Notes under the pieces: model-generated | What the model saw: only the letters and a program-made list of their open reading frames with translations | Told to the model about the DNA's origin: nothing | Database searches by the model: none | Shown here: positions 35,690 to 45,952 of the stretch, one piece after another | Numbering within the stretch: the first letter of the stretch is position 1 | How the letters are laid out: every line of letters starts with the position of its first letter | Translations under genes and position numbers: made by a program | Assembly (NCBI RefSeq): GCF_029855045.1 | Contig: NZ_CP123228.1 | Location: 4,960,001 to 5,024,000 of the forward strand | DNA: 64,000 nt | From: Piscinibacter sp. XHJ-5 | GTDB lineage: Bacteria; Pseudomonadota; Gammaproteobacteria; Burkholderiales; Burkholderiaceae_C | Direction of reading: 5' to 3'

Positions 35690-37039
35690 TTAGAAATCAG
35701 CGACCTTGCCCCACGCCGAGCTGCTGAATCGGCTCGGCCGATACGGCACGGGATCGACGATCGGCTCGGCGCCGGTGGCAAGGTCCGCGATCAGGTGACC
35801 TGCGCCGGGACCGATGCCAAAGCCGTGCCCGGAAAAGCCCGCAGCCAGGATGAAGCCGGGGACGGACTCCACTTCGCCGATGCCCGGCACGCCGTCTGGC
35901 GTGCTGTCGACGAAGCCGGCCCAGGCGTGCGTGATCTTTGCGTCGCGAAGTGGAGGCAGCAAATCGACGGCGCGGCGGTAGGTCTCCCTGACCGTGGGCA
36001 AGTCGGGCTTCGGGTCGAGGATGCGCACCCGCTCCATCGGCGTCGGCGCATCGAGCCGCCACCGCTTCAGCGTTTCATGGCCCCCGCGAATGCCTTCCAG
36101 GCCGCCTGGCAGAAGGTTGCGCCAGCGCTTGGCGAACATGGGCACGAATTGCGGGGCGAACCGCATGAACTGTGGCGTCACGTCCACGCGCGCGCGGCCG
36201 CTGATGGCCAGTGCATAGCGTCCGTCGTTGCGGCGCGTGGCGGACACGCCCGCGGTAAACAGGGCATCCGGCAAGCGATGCTCCACAGGCGACACGCTCA
36301 GGATGGATTGGCGGATCGAGGCCTGGGGAAAACGGATGCCCAGCTGGCGGCAGAACGAGGAAGCCCAGGCGCCGCCGGCGAGCACGGCTGTTCTGGTCTT
36401 GATGACCCCGGCTTCCGTGATGACGCCGCTGACCCGCCCGCCCTCCAGCTCGATGCCGCGGGCCGCGCAGTTCTGGTGGACGCTGCCGCCGAGCTTCATC
36501 AGCGCCGCTGCCACGGCCGGCGCTGCCTTGCCGGGATCGGCGGTGCCATCGCTGGGCGAGAAGACCCCGCCCTTCCAGACGCGCCCGGTCGCCTGCCCGC
36601 GCTGGGCCGCTTCTCGGCTGCTCAGCATGTGGGTGGTCACGCCGGCGGTCTTGGCAAAGTCACGCCAGCTGGCCCAGCGGGACAGCTCGGCTTCGTCGTT
36701 GCTGAGGTACAGCAGCCCGCAGCGGTGAAAACCAGGGTCTTCACCGCTCTCGGCGGCAAAGCGTTCCCAGAGATCGAGGCTCTTGCTCGCCATGGGCAGT
36801 TCGCGAGCGTCCCGGTTCTGCTGGCGGCACCAGCCCCAGTTGCGGCTCGACTGCTCGGCGCCGATCCTTCCCTTTTCGACCACGACGACCGACACGCCGC
36901 GCTGTGCCAGGTAATAGGCGGCGAAGACACCGATGATGCCGCCACCGATCACGACGACGTCAGCGCTCGCCGGCGGCCTGGGTGAGGTATTGATTTGATG
37001 CAGCGGGGGCGACATGGCGCGTCTCGCTCGTCGGTTCAT
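35690..37039 (-). CDS. FAD-dependent oxidoreductase, DAO family
   Basis: This flavoenzyme has about 449 residues. The FAD motif VVVIGGGIIGVFAAYYLAQR is followed by EKGRIGAEQSSRNWGWCRQQ, a motif shared with D-amino-acid or glycine/sarcosine oxidase-like DAO members of betaproteobacteria. The C-terminal LAAGFSGHGFGIGPGAGHLI contacts FAD. The start is ATG 37039, which shares a base with the cupin stop (TGATG) and suits coupling. ATG 37015 (MSPPLHQINTS), eight codons later, is an alternative. It is the last gene of the three-gene ALDH-cupin-oxidase operon and probably oxidises an amino-acid-like substrate. Confidence 0.9.
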   Translation of the reverse strand: MNRRARRAMSPPLHQINTSPRPPASADVVVIGGGIIGVFAAYYLAQRGVSVVVVEKGRIGAEQSSRNWGWCRQQNRDARELPMASKSLDLWERFAAESGEDPGFHRCGLLYLSNDEAELSRWASWRDFAKTAGVTTHMLSSREAAQRGQATGRVWKGGVFSPSDGTADPGKAAPAVAAALMKLGGSVHQNCAARGIELEGGRVSGVITEAGVIKTRTAVLAGGAWASSFCRQLGIRFPQASIRQSILSVSPVEHRLPDALFTAGVSATRRNDGRYALAISGRARVDVTPQFMRFAPQFVPMFAKRWRNLLPGGLEGIRGGHETLKRWRLDAPTPMERVRILDPKPDLPTVRETYRRAVDLLPPLRDAKITHAWAGFVDSTPDGVPGIGEVESVPGFILAAGFSGHGFGIGPGAGHLIADLATGAEPIVDPVPYRPSRFSSSAWGKVADF

Positions 37040-37755
37040 GTCTGGATGCTCTGGACCACGTAGAACTTCGCGACACGCTCGCTGCTCTGCCACCCGATCG
37101 GCGCGCCCTGGGGCACGAACAGCGCATCGCCGGCACTCGCCGACAGCACGCTGCCATCGGGGGCTGCGAATCGCACGCTGCCGGCCAGCAGATGCATGAA
37201 TTCGTTGAGGCGATGCGGGCGGACGATCCGGTGGTACGGTGTCGAATCCCAGGTGCCCGCGATGTACTGCGCACCGTCGTCGGTGAAGACATTGTCGCTG
37301 CGGCATTCCGGAGCCGGGCCCAGCAGCGTCTCCGCCGGCGGTGGATTGGACGGCTTGAAGTCGGCGTTGGCGCGCAACGGAACGAGGCCGCGCTTCGTCG
37401 GCTTGTCGCAAGCGGCCGCGCAAAAGGCGAACTGCACGCGGAATCCGGCCTGGATGCGAAGCGCGGTGCCGCATCCGATGACGGCGCCCGCTTGCGGACC
37501 GAGCACCAGCGGGGCCGCTCCGGCGGCGGTCAGCGTCAGCTCTCCTTCCACCACGACGATGGTTTCAATGTGAGGAAAGCGCGCGACATCGAGCTCGCCG
37601 ATGAAGCTGGCCCGACCCGCGATCATGGAGTCGGGTCCTTCCCACGCGATCTCGCGCTGTCGCGCAAAAGGATCGTCCTTGCCGAAGGCCGCCCTGCGGA
37701 ATTCGGTTGCAACGGGTGCGCCGTCGGCGCGATGCAGCACTACGGCCACGGTCAT
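37036..37755 (-). CDS. Cupin domain-containing protein
   Basis: This is a 239-residue protein with two cupin-like beta-barrel halves. The first is centred on IETIVVVEGELTLTAAG, the second on RLNEFMHLLAGSVRFAAPDG and GDALFVPQGAPIGWQS. The second half keeps the G(X)5HX-like region only in degenerate form, so metal binding is uncertain. It lies between the ALDH (4-bp ATGA overlap) and the FAD oxidase (1-base overlap). Close context homologues are usually labelled cupin or sugar-phosphate/amino-acid sensing proteins without known activity. It may bind a pathway intermediate or act as an enzyme. Confidence 0.82.
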   Translation of the reverse strand: MTVAVVLHRADGAPVATEFRRAAFGKDDPFARQREIAWEGPDSMIAGRASFIGELDVARFPHIETIVVVEGELTLTAAGAAPLVLGPQAGAVIGCGTALRIQAGFRVQFAFCAAACDKPTKRGLVPLRANADFKPSNPPPAETLLGPAPECRSDNVFTDDGAQYIAGTWDSTPYHRIVRPHRLNEFMHLLAGSVRFAAPDGSVLSASAGDALFVPQGAPIGWQSSERVAKFYVVQSIQT

Positions 37756-39248
37756 GATTGCTCCTGCGCATTGCCCGATGACGAGGCATCCTGGACGCCG
37801 CCGAGAATGGCTTTCGTTTCCAGGTACTCCTCGAGACCTTCGATTCCGTATTCGCGGCCATTTCCCGACCGCTTGTATCCGCCAAAGGGCGCCTGGGGGT
37901 TCCAGGGCGGATAGTTGATGTGCACCTGCCCGGACCGGATCCGCGCGGCGACGGCGCGCGCCGCGCCGAGGTCCTTCCCTTGCACGTGGGCACCCAGGCC
38001 GTAGACGGTGCCATTGGCGATCTCCACCGCCTCGTCCACGCTGTCGTAGGGAATCAACGCGAGCACCGGCCCGAAGATCTCCTCCTGCGCGATCTGCATT
38101 CGAGGATGCACCGCGGTGAAGATGGTCGGACGGCAGTAGAAGCCGCGGCTCAACGCCTGCGGCCGTCCGAGGCCGCCACAAATGAGCCGCGCGCCTTCGG
38201 CGATTCCGATGCCGATCATTTCCTGCACGCGATTGAACTGCGCGCGATTGGCCACCGGGCCGTGCGTGGTCTGCTGCGAGCGCGGATCGCCCACGACGAT
38301 GCTGGATGCCGCTTCGAGCGCGATCCGTTCGACCTCCTGGAGGCGCGCGCGGGGCACGATCATGCGAGTCGGAGCGCTGCAGGATTGGCCGACGTTGCGG
38401 AAGGCAGCCGCCACGCCTGCCGGCACGGCGCACAGCAGGTCCGCATCCGGCAGGATCAGGTTGGGAGACTTCCCGCCGAGTTCCTGGGCCACCCGCTTCA
38501 CCGTGGGCGCGGCCGCCTGGGCCACCAACACACCGGCCCTTGTCGAGCCAGTGATCGAGATCATGTCCACGTCGGGATGTTCCGCCAGCGCGGCGCCGAC
38601 CTCCGGCCCGTTGCCGTTCACGAGATTGAACACACCCGGCGGGATGCCAGCATCGTGGACCACTTCGGCAAAGAGCAAGGCGCTCAGGGGCGACAGCTCG
38701 CTGGGCTTCAAGACGACCGTGCATCCCGCTGCCAGGGCGGGTCCGACCTTGGCGGTGATCTGGTAGAGCGGCCAGTTCCATGGGGTGATGAGGCCGCACA
38801 CGCCGATGGCCTCGCGCATGAGGGTGATGTCCCCTCGATGGGTGACAAACGCATAGCTGCGCGCGTTGTCGCGGGCCACGCGGATGTGCTCTGCCGCAGA
38901 CGGCACCTGTGTGCTGCGCGCCATGTTGATGGCAGCGCCCATCTCCAGCGAGATCGCCTGAGCGAACATTTCTGCGCGCTCGAGGATCAGGGAGTGGACA
39001 CGATCGAGAAGCAGGGTCCTGCTCTGGATGGAACTCACGGACCAGGTGGCGAATGCGCGCCGCGCCGCAGCCACGGCTGCAGCGACTTCCGCTGCACTGC
39101 CCAGCGCGATCTCCGCGACAGGCTCCTCGGTCGATGGGTCGACGACGGAGTGGCGAGCTTGCGTTTGCGGCATCAGCCACTCGCCATCGACAAACATGCG
39201 ATCCAGGCGGCCCCTGCTCCTCAGGTGCTCGATGATCGACGAGGTCAT
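37752..39248 (-). CDS. Aldehyde dehydrogenase family protein
   Basis: This is a 498-residue NAD(P)-dependent ALDH. Seen are ITPWNWPLYQITAKVGPALA (cofactor domain), KPSELSPLSALLFAEV, SITGSTRAGVLVAQAAA, the glutamate in QELGGKSPNLILPDADL, the cysteine in RNVGQSCSAPTRMI, and the C-terminal FGGYKRSGNGREYGIEGLEEY. It is the first gene of a tightly overlapping operon with the cupin and FAD oxidase, so it probably oxidises the aldehyde made by that oxidase. Its start codon lies inside an inverted repeat, TGACGTC (39248-39254) and GACGTCA (39269-39275). Confidence 0.92.
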   Translation of the reverse strand: MTSSIIEHLRSRGRLDRMFVDGEWLMPQTQARHSVVDPSTEEPVAEIALGSAAEVAAAVAAARRAFATWSVSSIQSRTLLLDRVHSLILERAEMFAQAISLEMGAAINMARSTQVPSAAEHIRVARDNARSYAFVTHRGDITLMREAIGVCGLITPWNWPLYQITAKVGPALAAGCTVVLKPSELSPLSALLFAEVVHDAGIPPGVFNLVNGNGPEVGAALAEHPDVDMISITGSTRAGVLVAQAAAPTVKRVAQELGGKSPNLILPDADLLCAVPAGVAAAFRNVGQSCSAPTRMIVPRARLQEVERIALEAASSIVVGDPRSQQTTHGPVANRAQFNRVQEMIGIGIAEGARLICGGLGRPQALSRGFYCRPTIFTAVHPRMQIAQEEIFGPVLALIPYDSVDEAVEIANGTVYGLGAHVQGKDLGAARAVAARIRSGQVHINYPPWNPQAPFGGYKRSGNGREYGIEGLEEYLETKAILGGVQDASSSGNAQEQS

Positions 39249-39727
39249 GACGTCGGACTTTCGGAAACGACGTCAGGGTTGTTCACTGCGATCCACAAGA
39301 GCGTGGCCGCGGATGCTCGGCAATGCGGTGGGGGCGTCATGATGCGCGGGGGGCTTTGGATGTCCAAAAGCTTAGGCCGCGTGCCCCTCGCGCCAGTGCT
39401 GAAATGAGGGGCTTGCACAAAGCAGGCTTGCGATTGTGCGAGTCGCTACAGCAGATCCTGCCGTCGTGAACACGGCTGAGGCCTCACATCGAACGCACTC
39501 GACCGGTTGCGGCCGCATCGAGCAGCAAGGCCGATACGCCCATCAACACCCGCCCCGGCATTTGACCTGCAGGCGTCTTCGCTGACCGGGCGGACGGGCC
39601 CAAGCGCGGCTGGGCGCGAGTCACGGGAACCGAAGCGCCCTGCACGGGCGTCGCCGGCGCCAGCGCTGCGTCACAGCAGTTCTGGCACCGTCAATCGACG
39701 CGTGGCGGTTGCAGCCCTGGAGCTGGA
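39249..39727. other. Non-coding stretch upstream of the ALDH operon
   Basis: This gap of about 480 bp separates the ALDH start and the 3' end of the DUF3365 gene. Apart from the TGACGTC/GACGTCA inverted repeat next to the ALDH start, a possible operator, no gene, repeat or RNA is recognised. Confidence 0.4.
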
Positions 39728-40558
39728 CTATGGGCGGCGACGCTGCGTGGCGCCCCATGCCACCCATGCCAGGCAGCCCCCCGCGACGAGCAGCGCGGCC
39801 CAGGCCTGGGTCGACAGGCTGCTGCGGGCCGCGACCCAAGGGTTGGGCAGCGGCAGGGTCACGCTGATGAGGCCGGCAGGCTTGCCATCTTCGTAGCCGA
39901 AGCCGCCACCGCCGTTGAACTGGGCGTTGCGGCGCAGGTATTCGGGAGCCTTCTGCGGCGAGTCGTGGCACTTCAGGCAGCTGGTCTTGGCGACGACGGC
40001 GCGGGCGTAGAACAGCTCGCCGCCGCGGACTTGCCAGTACTCCTTGAGCACGCCGGTCTTGAGCACGTTGAGCGCCTCCTGCTCCATCGGGTTGGGCGCG
40101 TTGGACGGGTTGAGCACGGTGGCCGCGGTGAGGCGATACCGGGCGCGACTGCCCGACTCAGCGATGGCGTCGGCCACCTCGCGTTGGATGAGCGCGGGAT
40201 TCTTCCAGTGGTAGGCCTCGACGCGCGCCAGCGCGGTGCGCTCGCCGCCGCCGGCATCGATGCGGCTGCCCTGCAACACGTCGGCATCGCTGCCGTTGAC
40301 GGCATAGGTGGCGCGGGTCAAGAAGGAGCCCGGCATGCGCGCCTGGACCCCTTCCGTGCGCACGTGAATGCCGCCGTACTGCGAGGCCCAGCGGCCCACG
40401 CTCTCGGCGAAGTCCGCGACCGTGCGCCCTTCGTTCAGCCCCTGGCTGAGCACCAAGTCCCGGGCGGTCCACCAGCCGGCGGCACCCAGGCTCATCGCCG
40501 AGGCCACCACGCCCACCCATAGGGGAATGCGGGTGCGCGTCTTCGTCATTCGTTCCAT
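39728..40558 (-). CDS. DUF3365 (Tll0287-like) haem-binding membrane protein
   Basis: This is a 276-residue protein. A signal anchor (IPLWVGVVASAMSLGAAGWW) lies near the N-terminus, a periplasmic DUF3365/Tll0287-like sensor domain follows, and a C-terminal transmembrane helix (AWAALLVAGGCLAWVAWG) ends in an arginine tail. The domain contains one c-type haem motif, CLKCH, within VVAKTSCLKCHDSPQKAPEY, and the TLPLPNP end typical of the fold. Such domains occur as redox or gas sensors in histidine kinases and chemoreceptors; here no output domain follows. ATG 40558 has GGGAG upstream, and ATG 40549 is an alternative. Confidence 0.85.
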   Translation of the reverse strand: MERMTKTRTRIPLWVGVVASAMSLGAAGWWTARDLVLSQGLNEGRTVADFAESVGRWASQYGGIHVRTEGVQARMPGSFLTRATYAVNGSDADVLQGSRIDAGGGERTALARVEAYHWKNPALIQREVADAIAESGSRARYRLTAATVLNPSNAPNPMEQEALNVLKTGVLKEYWQVRGGELFYARAVVAKTSCLKCHDSPQKAPEYLRRNAQFNGGGGFGYEDGKPAGLISVTLPLPNPWVAARSSLSTQAWAALLVAGGCLAWVAWGATQRRRP

Positions 40559-40869
40559 GTCGTCGAGCTCCCTCACGTCGCGTCTTCTTCGGCAGCGACT
40601 CTGAGGGGAATTTGCCATCGCGCATAGACGGTCGCCACACGCTGTCGGCCGCCTCGTGCCTTGGTTCACGACGAGGGGAGGCGCCGTCCGGCCGAGTGTC
40701 TCGCGCGCGTCACGGGGCTGTGCAATCCGACCGCCTGAGGACCATGGACCCCCTTCGCCGGGCCAGCCGAAGCAGCGCACGTGCGGCATCACGCCGAGCG
40801 CGCACGTCAGGGGCGTGACGGCGGATGCCTGTCATGGGCGTCGGCGCGGCGAAGAATGCGCTGCCCAGT
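40559..40869. other. Intergenic, nothing recognised
   Basis: This gap of 311 bp lies between the thiolase 3' end and the DUF3365 start, both on the minus strand. No gene, repeat or convincing terminator was seen; the DUF3365 promoter should be here. Confidence 0.4.
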
Positions 40870-42057
<1,188 letters not shown>

Positions 42058-42114
42058 GGTTTGTGGCTCCTGAAGAAGTTGCATGATGCGCCGTCAGCGC
42101 CGGCCGTCGTCGAA

Positions 42115-42382
42115 TGGCGCGTTGGTGATGACGCTGCAGCTTGTCATCCGCCATCGCCAGCGCCGCCTCGGACACAAGCGCCACGATGCTCGCAAGTCCG
42201 CTGACCCGCGACAGAACCGCGCCGTGAGAATCCTGGTCCGCAGGAAAGCCGTGCCATCGTCGCCTTGTCCCAACAGCCGGCTGGCAGCGAGCGCCGAGCG
42301 GCCCATCTGCCAGCCTCCGGCGACGATCCCGAACAGTTCGAGGAACGGGCATCTCGCGCAGGGGGGCGATGTATTCACTCAT
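42115..42382 (-). pseudogene. Acyl-CoA dehydrogenase remnant, internally deleted
   Basis: ATG 42382 begins MSEYIAPLREM, the conserved start of acyl-CoA dehydrogenases with the extra C-terminal domain. Within a dozen codons the sequence jumps, in another frame, to LELFGIVAGGWQMGRSAL and AFLRTRILTARF, which belong to the extreme C-terminus of that roughly 600-residue family. A second small deletion with frame change precedes VSGLASIVALVSEAALAMAD. About 500 internal residues are missing, so it cannot make an enzyme. It sits between iorAB and the thiolase. Confidence 0.65.
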
Positions 42383-42413
42383 GGTCGGTGTCCGTTGGGT
42401 TCATCGCAGCTCG

Positions 42414-45400
42414 TCACTTCGCCAACGCGGCTTGGACCGCCCGCGCCGCCGGGCTTGGCACGTCCAGTGTTTCGAGCAGCTTGGCCTGACGGATTCGCGC
42501 CGCCGCCAGGTTCTCGTCCTTCACGTGGCCGAATCCGCGGATGGTCTGCGGCAGGCGTGCAAGTTCCAGCGCCGTGGCAGCGCTTTCGGCGGTGATCCTG
42601 CCGACGACCTGCCGCATCAATTGCATGTACTCGCCGATCAGCGCGCGCTCGGCGCGCCGCTCCTGCGTGTAGCCGAAGACATCGAGCGCCGTGCCCCGCA
42701 AGCCCTTGGCCTTCGCGAGCCACTTGAATGCCGTCACCACCCACGGGCCATACTGCCGCTTGATCAAGTGCCCGCTCGCGTCCTTCCTGGACAGCAGCGG
42801 CGGCGCGAGATGGAACCTCAAGTGGTAGTCGCCCTCGAACTGGCGGCCGACCTTCTCGAAAAAGCCTGAGTCGACGTACAGGCGTGCGACCTCGTACTCG
42901 TCCTTGTAGGCCATCAGCTTGTACAGGCTCACACCCACCTCGCGCGCCAGCCGGTCGGTGCCCACCGCGGCCATTTCGGCCTGTGCGACGTCACGCACGA
43001 ACGACCCGTAGCGCTCGGCATACGCCGCGTCCTGGTAGGCGGCAAGGCGCTGCATGCGATCCGCCAGCAGCGCCTCGAGCGTCGGCGTGCGGGGCGGCAT
43101 CATGACGATCGTGGCGCTCTTGTCGAGACCGGCTGCGGAACGCGCCGTGGCCATGTCGAGCGCCGCTTGCCGGCCCCATGCGAACGCGGCCTTGTTCATG
43201 TCGGCGGCCGTGCCATTGAGCTCGATCGCCTTCAGCAGCGATGCCTCCTGCAGCGGGATCAGGCCCTTCTGCCAGGCGAAGCCGAGCATGAAGACGTTGG
43301 TCGCGACGGCGTCGCCCATCAACGCCGTCGCGATGCGCGACGCATCGACAGTGTCCGTGCGTTTGACGGCGTCCTGCACCTTCTTCAGCAGCGCCTCGGG
43401 CCGGGCTTGCCAATCCGGGTTCTGCGCGAAGCTGCCGGTCGGCGCGACATCGGTGTTCACGACCGCCACGGTGCGTGCCTTGTCGATGGCGGCCAGCGTG
43501 TCCTTGCTGGCGGCCACCATCAGGTCGCAGCCGAGCACCAGGTCGGCCTGACCGATGGCAACGCGGGCGCTGTGAATGGCTTGCGGGTGCGCGGCCAACC
43601 GCACGTGCGACATCACCGCTCCGCCCTTTTGCGCCAGACCCGCCATGTCGAGGATCACAACGCCCTTGCTCTCGATGTGCGCGGCCATGCCCATCAACGC
43701 GCCGATCGTCACCACGCCGGTCCCGCCGACGCCCGTGATCAGCACGTTGTAGGGCCGGCTCAGCGTGGGCAGCACCGGCGCAGGCAGCTCGGCGGGGGCG
43801 CCGGCCGCGCGCTTCGACGGTTTGCGCAACTGGCCGCCCTCGACCGTGACGAAACTCGGGCAGAAGCCCTTCACGCAGGAGTAGTCCTTGTTGCATGAGC
43901 TCTGGTCGATCGTGCGCTTGCGTCCGAGCTCGGTCTCCAAGGGCATCACCGACACGCAGTTGGACTGCACGCCGCAGTCCCCGCAGCCCTCGCAGACCTC
44001 CTCGTTGATCACCACGCGTTTCGGCGGATCGACCAGCTCCTTCTTCTTCCGGCGCCGGCGCTTCTCTGCCGCGCACACCTGCGCATAGACGATGACCGAC
44101 ACGCCTTTCTTCTCCCGCAGCTCACGCTGAACCTCGTCCAGCCGATCACGGTGACTGACCACGGTGTGCTTCGGAATGCCGCCCATGGCCTGCCAGGCTG
44201 CCGGATCGTCGGATACCAGATGGAGGTGCGCCACACCCTCGGCGGCCACCTGCTGCAGGATGTCGATGGCGCTGAGCCCGCCTTCGATCGGCTGGCCGCC
44301 CGTCATCGAGACGGCGTCGTTGGCCAGGATCTTGTAGGTCACGTTCACCTTCGCCGCCACGGCAGCGCGCAACGCGAGCGAGCCCGAGTGGTTGTAGGTG
44401 CCGTCGCCGAGATTCACGAACAGATGCTCGCTGGCGGTGAACGGCGCCTGGCCGATCCAGGCCGCGCCTTCGCCGCCCATCTGCGTGATCAGCGATGTGC
44501 TGCGATCCATCCACGTGGCCATGGCATGGCAACCGATGCCGGCCATCGCCTTGGAGCCCTCCGGCACCTTGGTGGAGGTGTTGTGCGGGCAGCCCGAGCA
44601 GAAGAACGGCAGCCGCACGGGCAAGGTCGGGTCGACGCCCGCGGTCGCCGCAGCGCTGCTGGCCAGGAACGCGCGGCCACCCTCGCCCAACGCCGATTCG
44701 CCGAACACCTTGACGATGCGGTCGGCGATCGCATGCGCGATCGCCACCGGCGTCAACTCGCCGCTGGGCGCCAGCACGAAGCCGGCCCCTTGCATGCCCG
44801 CCCACTCGCCCGCGCCTTCGAATTTGCCCACCACCTTCGGACGCGAGGGTGCGTTGTACAGCTGATCCTTGATCTGCGACTCGATGATCGGACGCTTCTC
44901 CTCGACGACCAGGATCTGGTCCAGGCCCTGCGCGAACTCCCGAATGCAATCGGGCTCCAGCGGCCACGGAACCCCGATCTTCAGCAGCCGCAGGCCGAGC
45001 TGGCGCGCTGCCTGCTCGTCGATGCCGAGCAGGTCCAACGCCTCTCGCGTATCGAGGTAGCTCTTGCCGGTGGTGGCGATGCCGAGCCTGGCTTGAGGGG
45101 CATGCCACAGCTGCCGGTTGAGCCGGTTGATCCGCACGTAGGCCAGCGCCGCGTAGATGCGCTCATGCATCAGCCGCCGCTCTTGCTCCATCGGCGGGTC
45201 GGGCCAGCGGATCGAGAAGCCCTGCGGCGGCACCAGGAACGTGTCGGGGATGCGGATCTCGACCGCCATCGGGTCGATCTCGAAGGATGAGGAGGTCTCG
45301 ATCGTGTCGGCGATCGACTTGAAGCCGACCCAGCAGCCCGAGTAGCGCGACATCGCCCAGCCGTGCAGGCCGAATTCGATGAACTCGCGCACGCCGGACG

Positions 45401-45920
45401 GGTTGAGCACCGGCATCATCGCTGCGATGAACGCCTGCTCGCTCTGGTGTGGCAGGGTCGAGGACTTGCAGGTGTGGTCATCGCCGGCGATCGCGAGCAC
45501 GCCGCCGTGCTTCGATGTGCCCGCGATGTTGGCGTGCTTGAAGACATCACCGCTTCGGTCGACGCCGGGGCCTTTGCCGTACCACATCGCGAACACGCCT
45601 TCGACCTTGGCCTTCGGGTCCAGGCTCACCATCTGAGTGCCCCAGGCGGCGGTCGCCGCGAGCTCCTCGTTCAGCCCCGGCGTGAAGACGACGTTGTTCC
45701 TTTCGAGATGCGCTTTCGCCTTCCACATCTCCTGGTCCACCGAGCCCAGCGGCGAGCCGCGATAACCGGAGACGAAACCGCTTGTGTTCAGGCCAGCCGC
45801 CTCGTCACGCGCTTTCTGCGCAAGCATCAGGCGCACCAAAGCCTGAGTGCCGGTCATGAAGACGCGGCCCTTGGGGAGTTCGTACTTGTCGGCAAGCGAA
45901 ACGGGGGAAGACGGGGTCAT
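42414..45920 (-). CDS. Indolepyruvate ferredoxin oxidoreductase, fused alpha-beta
   Basis: This large 1168-residue enzyme oxidatively decarboxylates aryl- or branched-chain 2-keto acids to acyl-CoA, passing electrons to ferredoxin. The N-terminal TPP/pyruvate-ferredoxin-type domain has FVSGYRGSPLGSVDQEMW, and the TPP-binding region has FFCSGCPHNTSTKVPEGSKA and GGEGAAWIG. A 4Fe-4S segment near residue 640 reads CEGCGDCGVQSNCVSVMP with a later CNKDYSCVKGFCP. The C-terminal gamma/beta domain has LITGVGGTGVVTIGALMGMA. ATG 45920 follows AGGAGATCT. This fused form is typical of aerobic proteobacteria. Confidence 0.95.
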   Translation of the reverse strand: MTPSSPVSLADKYELPKGRVFMTGTQALVRLMLAQKARDEAAGLNTSGFVSGYRGSPLGSVDQEMWKAKAHLERNNVVFTPGLNEELAATAAWGTQMVSLDPKAKVEGVFAMWYGKGPGVDRSGDVFKHANIAGTSKHGGVLAIAGDDHTCKSSTLPHQSEQAFIAAMMPVLNPSGVREFIEFGLHGWAMSRYSGCWVGFKSIADTIETSSSFEIDPMAVEIRIPDTFLVPPQGFSIRWPDPPMEQERRLMHERIYAALAYVRINRLNRQLWHAPQARLGIATTGKSYLDTREALDLLGIDEQAARQLGLRLLKIGVPWPLEPDCIREFAQGLDQILVVEEKRPIIESQIKDQLYNAPSRPKVVGKFEGAGEWAGMQGAGFVLAPSGELTPVAIAHAIADRIVKVFGESALGEGGRAFLASSAAATAGVDPTLPVRLPFFCSGCPHNTSTKVPEGSKAMAGIGCHAMATWMDRSTSLITQMGGEGAAWIGQAPFTASEHLFVNLGDGTYNHSGSLALRAAVAAKVNVTYKILANDAVSMTGGQPIEGGLSAIDILQQVAAEGVAHLHLVSDDPAAWQAMGGIPKHTVVSHRDRLDEVQRELREKKGVSVIVYAQVCAAEKRRRRKKKELVDPPKRVVINEEVCEGCGDCGVQSNCVSVMPLETELGRKRTIDQSSCNKDYSCVKGFCPSFVTVEGGQLRKPSKRAAGAPAELPAPVLPTLSRPYNVLITGVGGTGVVTIGALMGMAAHIESKGVVILDMAGLAQKGGAVMSHVRLAAHPQAIHSARVAIGQADLVLGCDLMVAASKDTLAAIDKARTVAVVNTDVAPTGSFAQNPDWQARPEALLKKVQDAVKRTDTVDASRIATALMGDAVATNVFMLGFAWQKGLIPLQEASLLKAIELNGTAADMNKAAFAWGRQAALDMATARSAAGLDKSATIVMMPPRTPTLEALLADRMQRLAAYQDAAYAERYGSFVRDVAQAEMAAVGTDRLAREVGVSLYKLMAYKDEYEVARLYVDSGFFEKVGRQFEGDYHLRFHLAPPLLSRKDASGHLIKRQYGPWVVTAFKWLAKAKGLRGTALDVFGYTQERRAERALIGEYMQLMRQVVGRITAESAATALELARLPQTIRGFGHVKDENLAAARIRQAKLLETLDVPSPAARAVQAALAK

Positions 45921-45952
45921 GCGCAGATCTCCTAGGCGGGACGATTGCCGCG

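Noticed and set aside
39248..39275. TGACGTC/GACGTCA palindrome as a defined operator of the ALDH operon
   Set aside because: It overlaps the start codon, and no regulator gene is adjacent, so function is unsupported.
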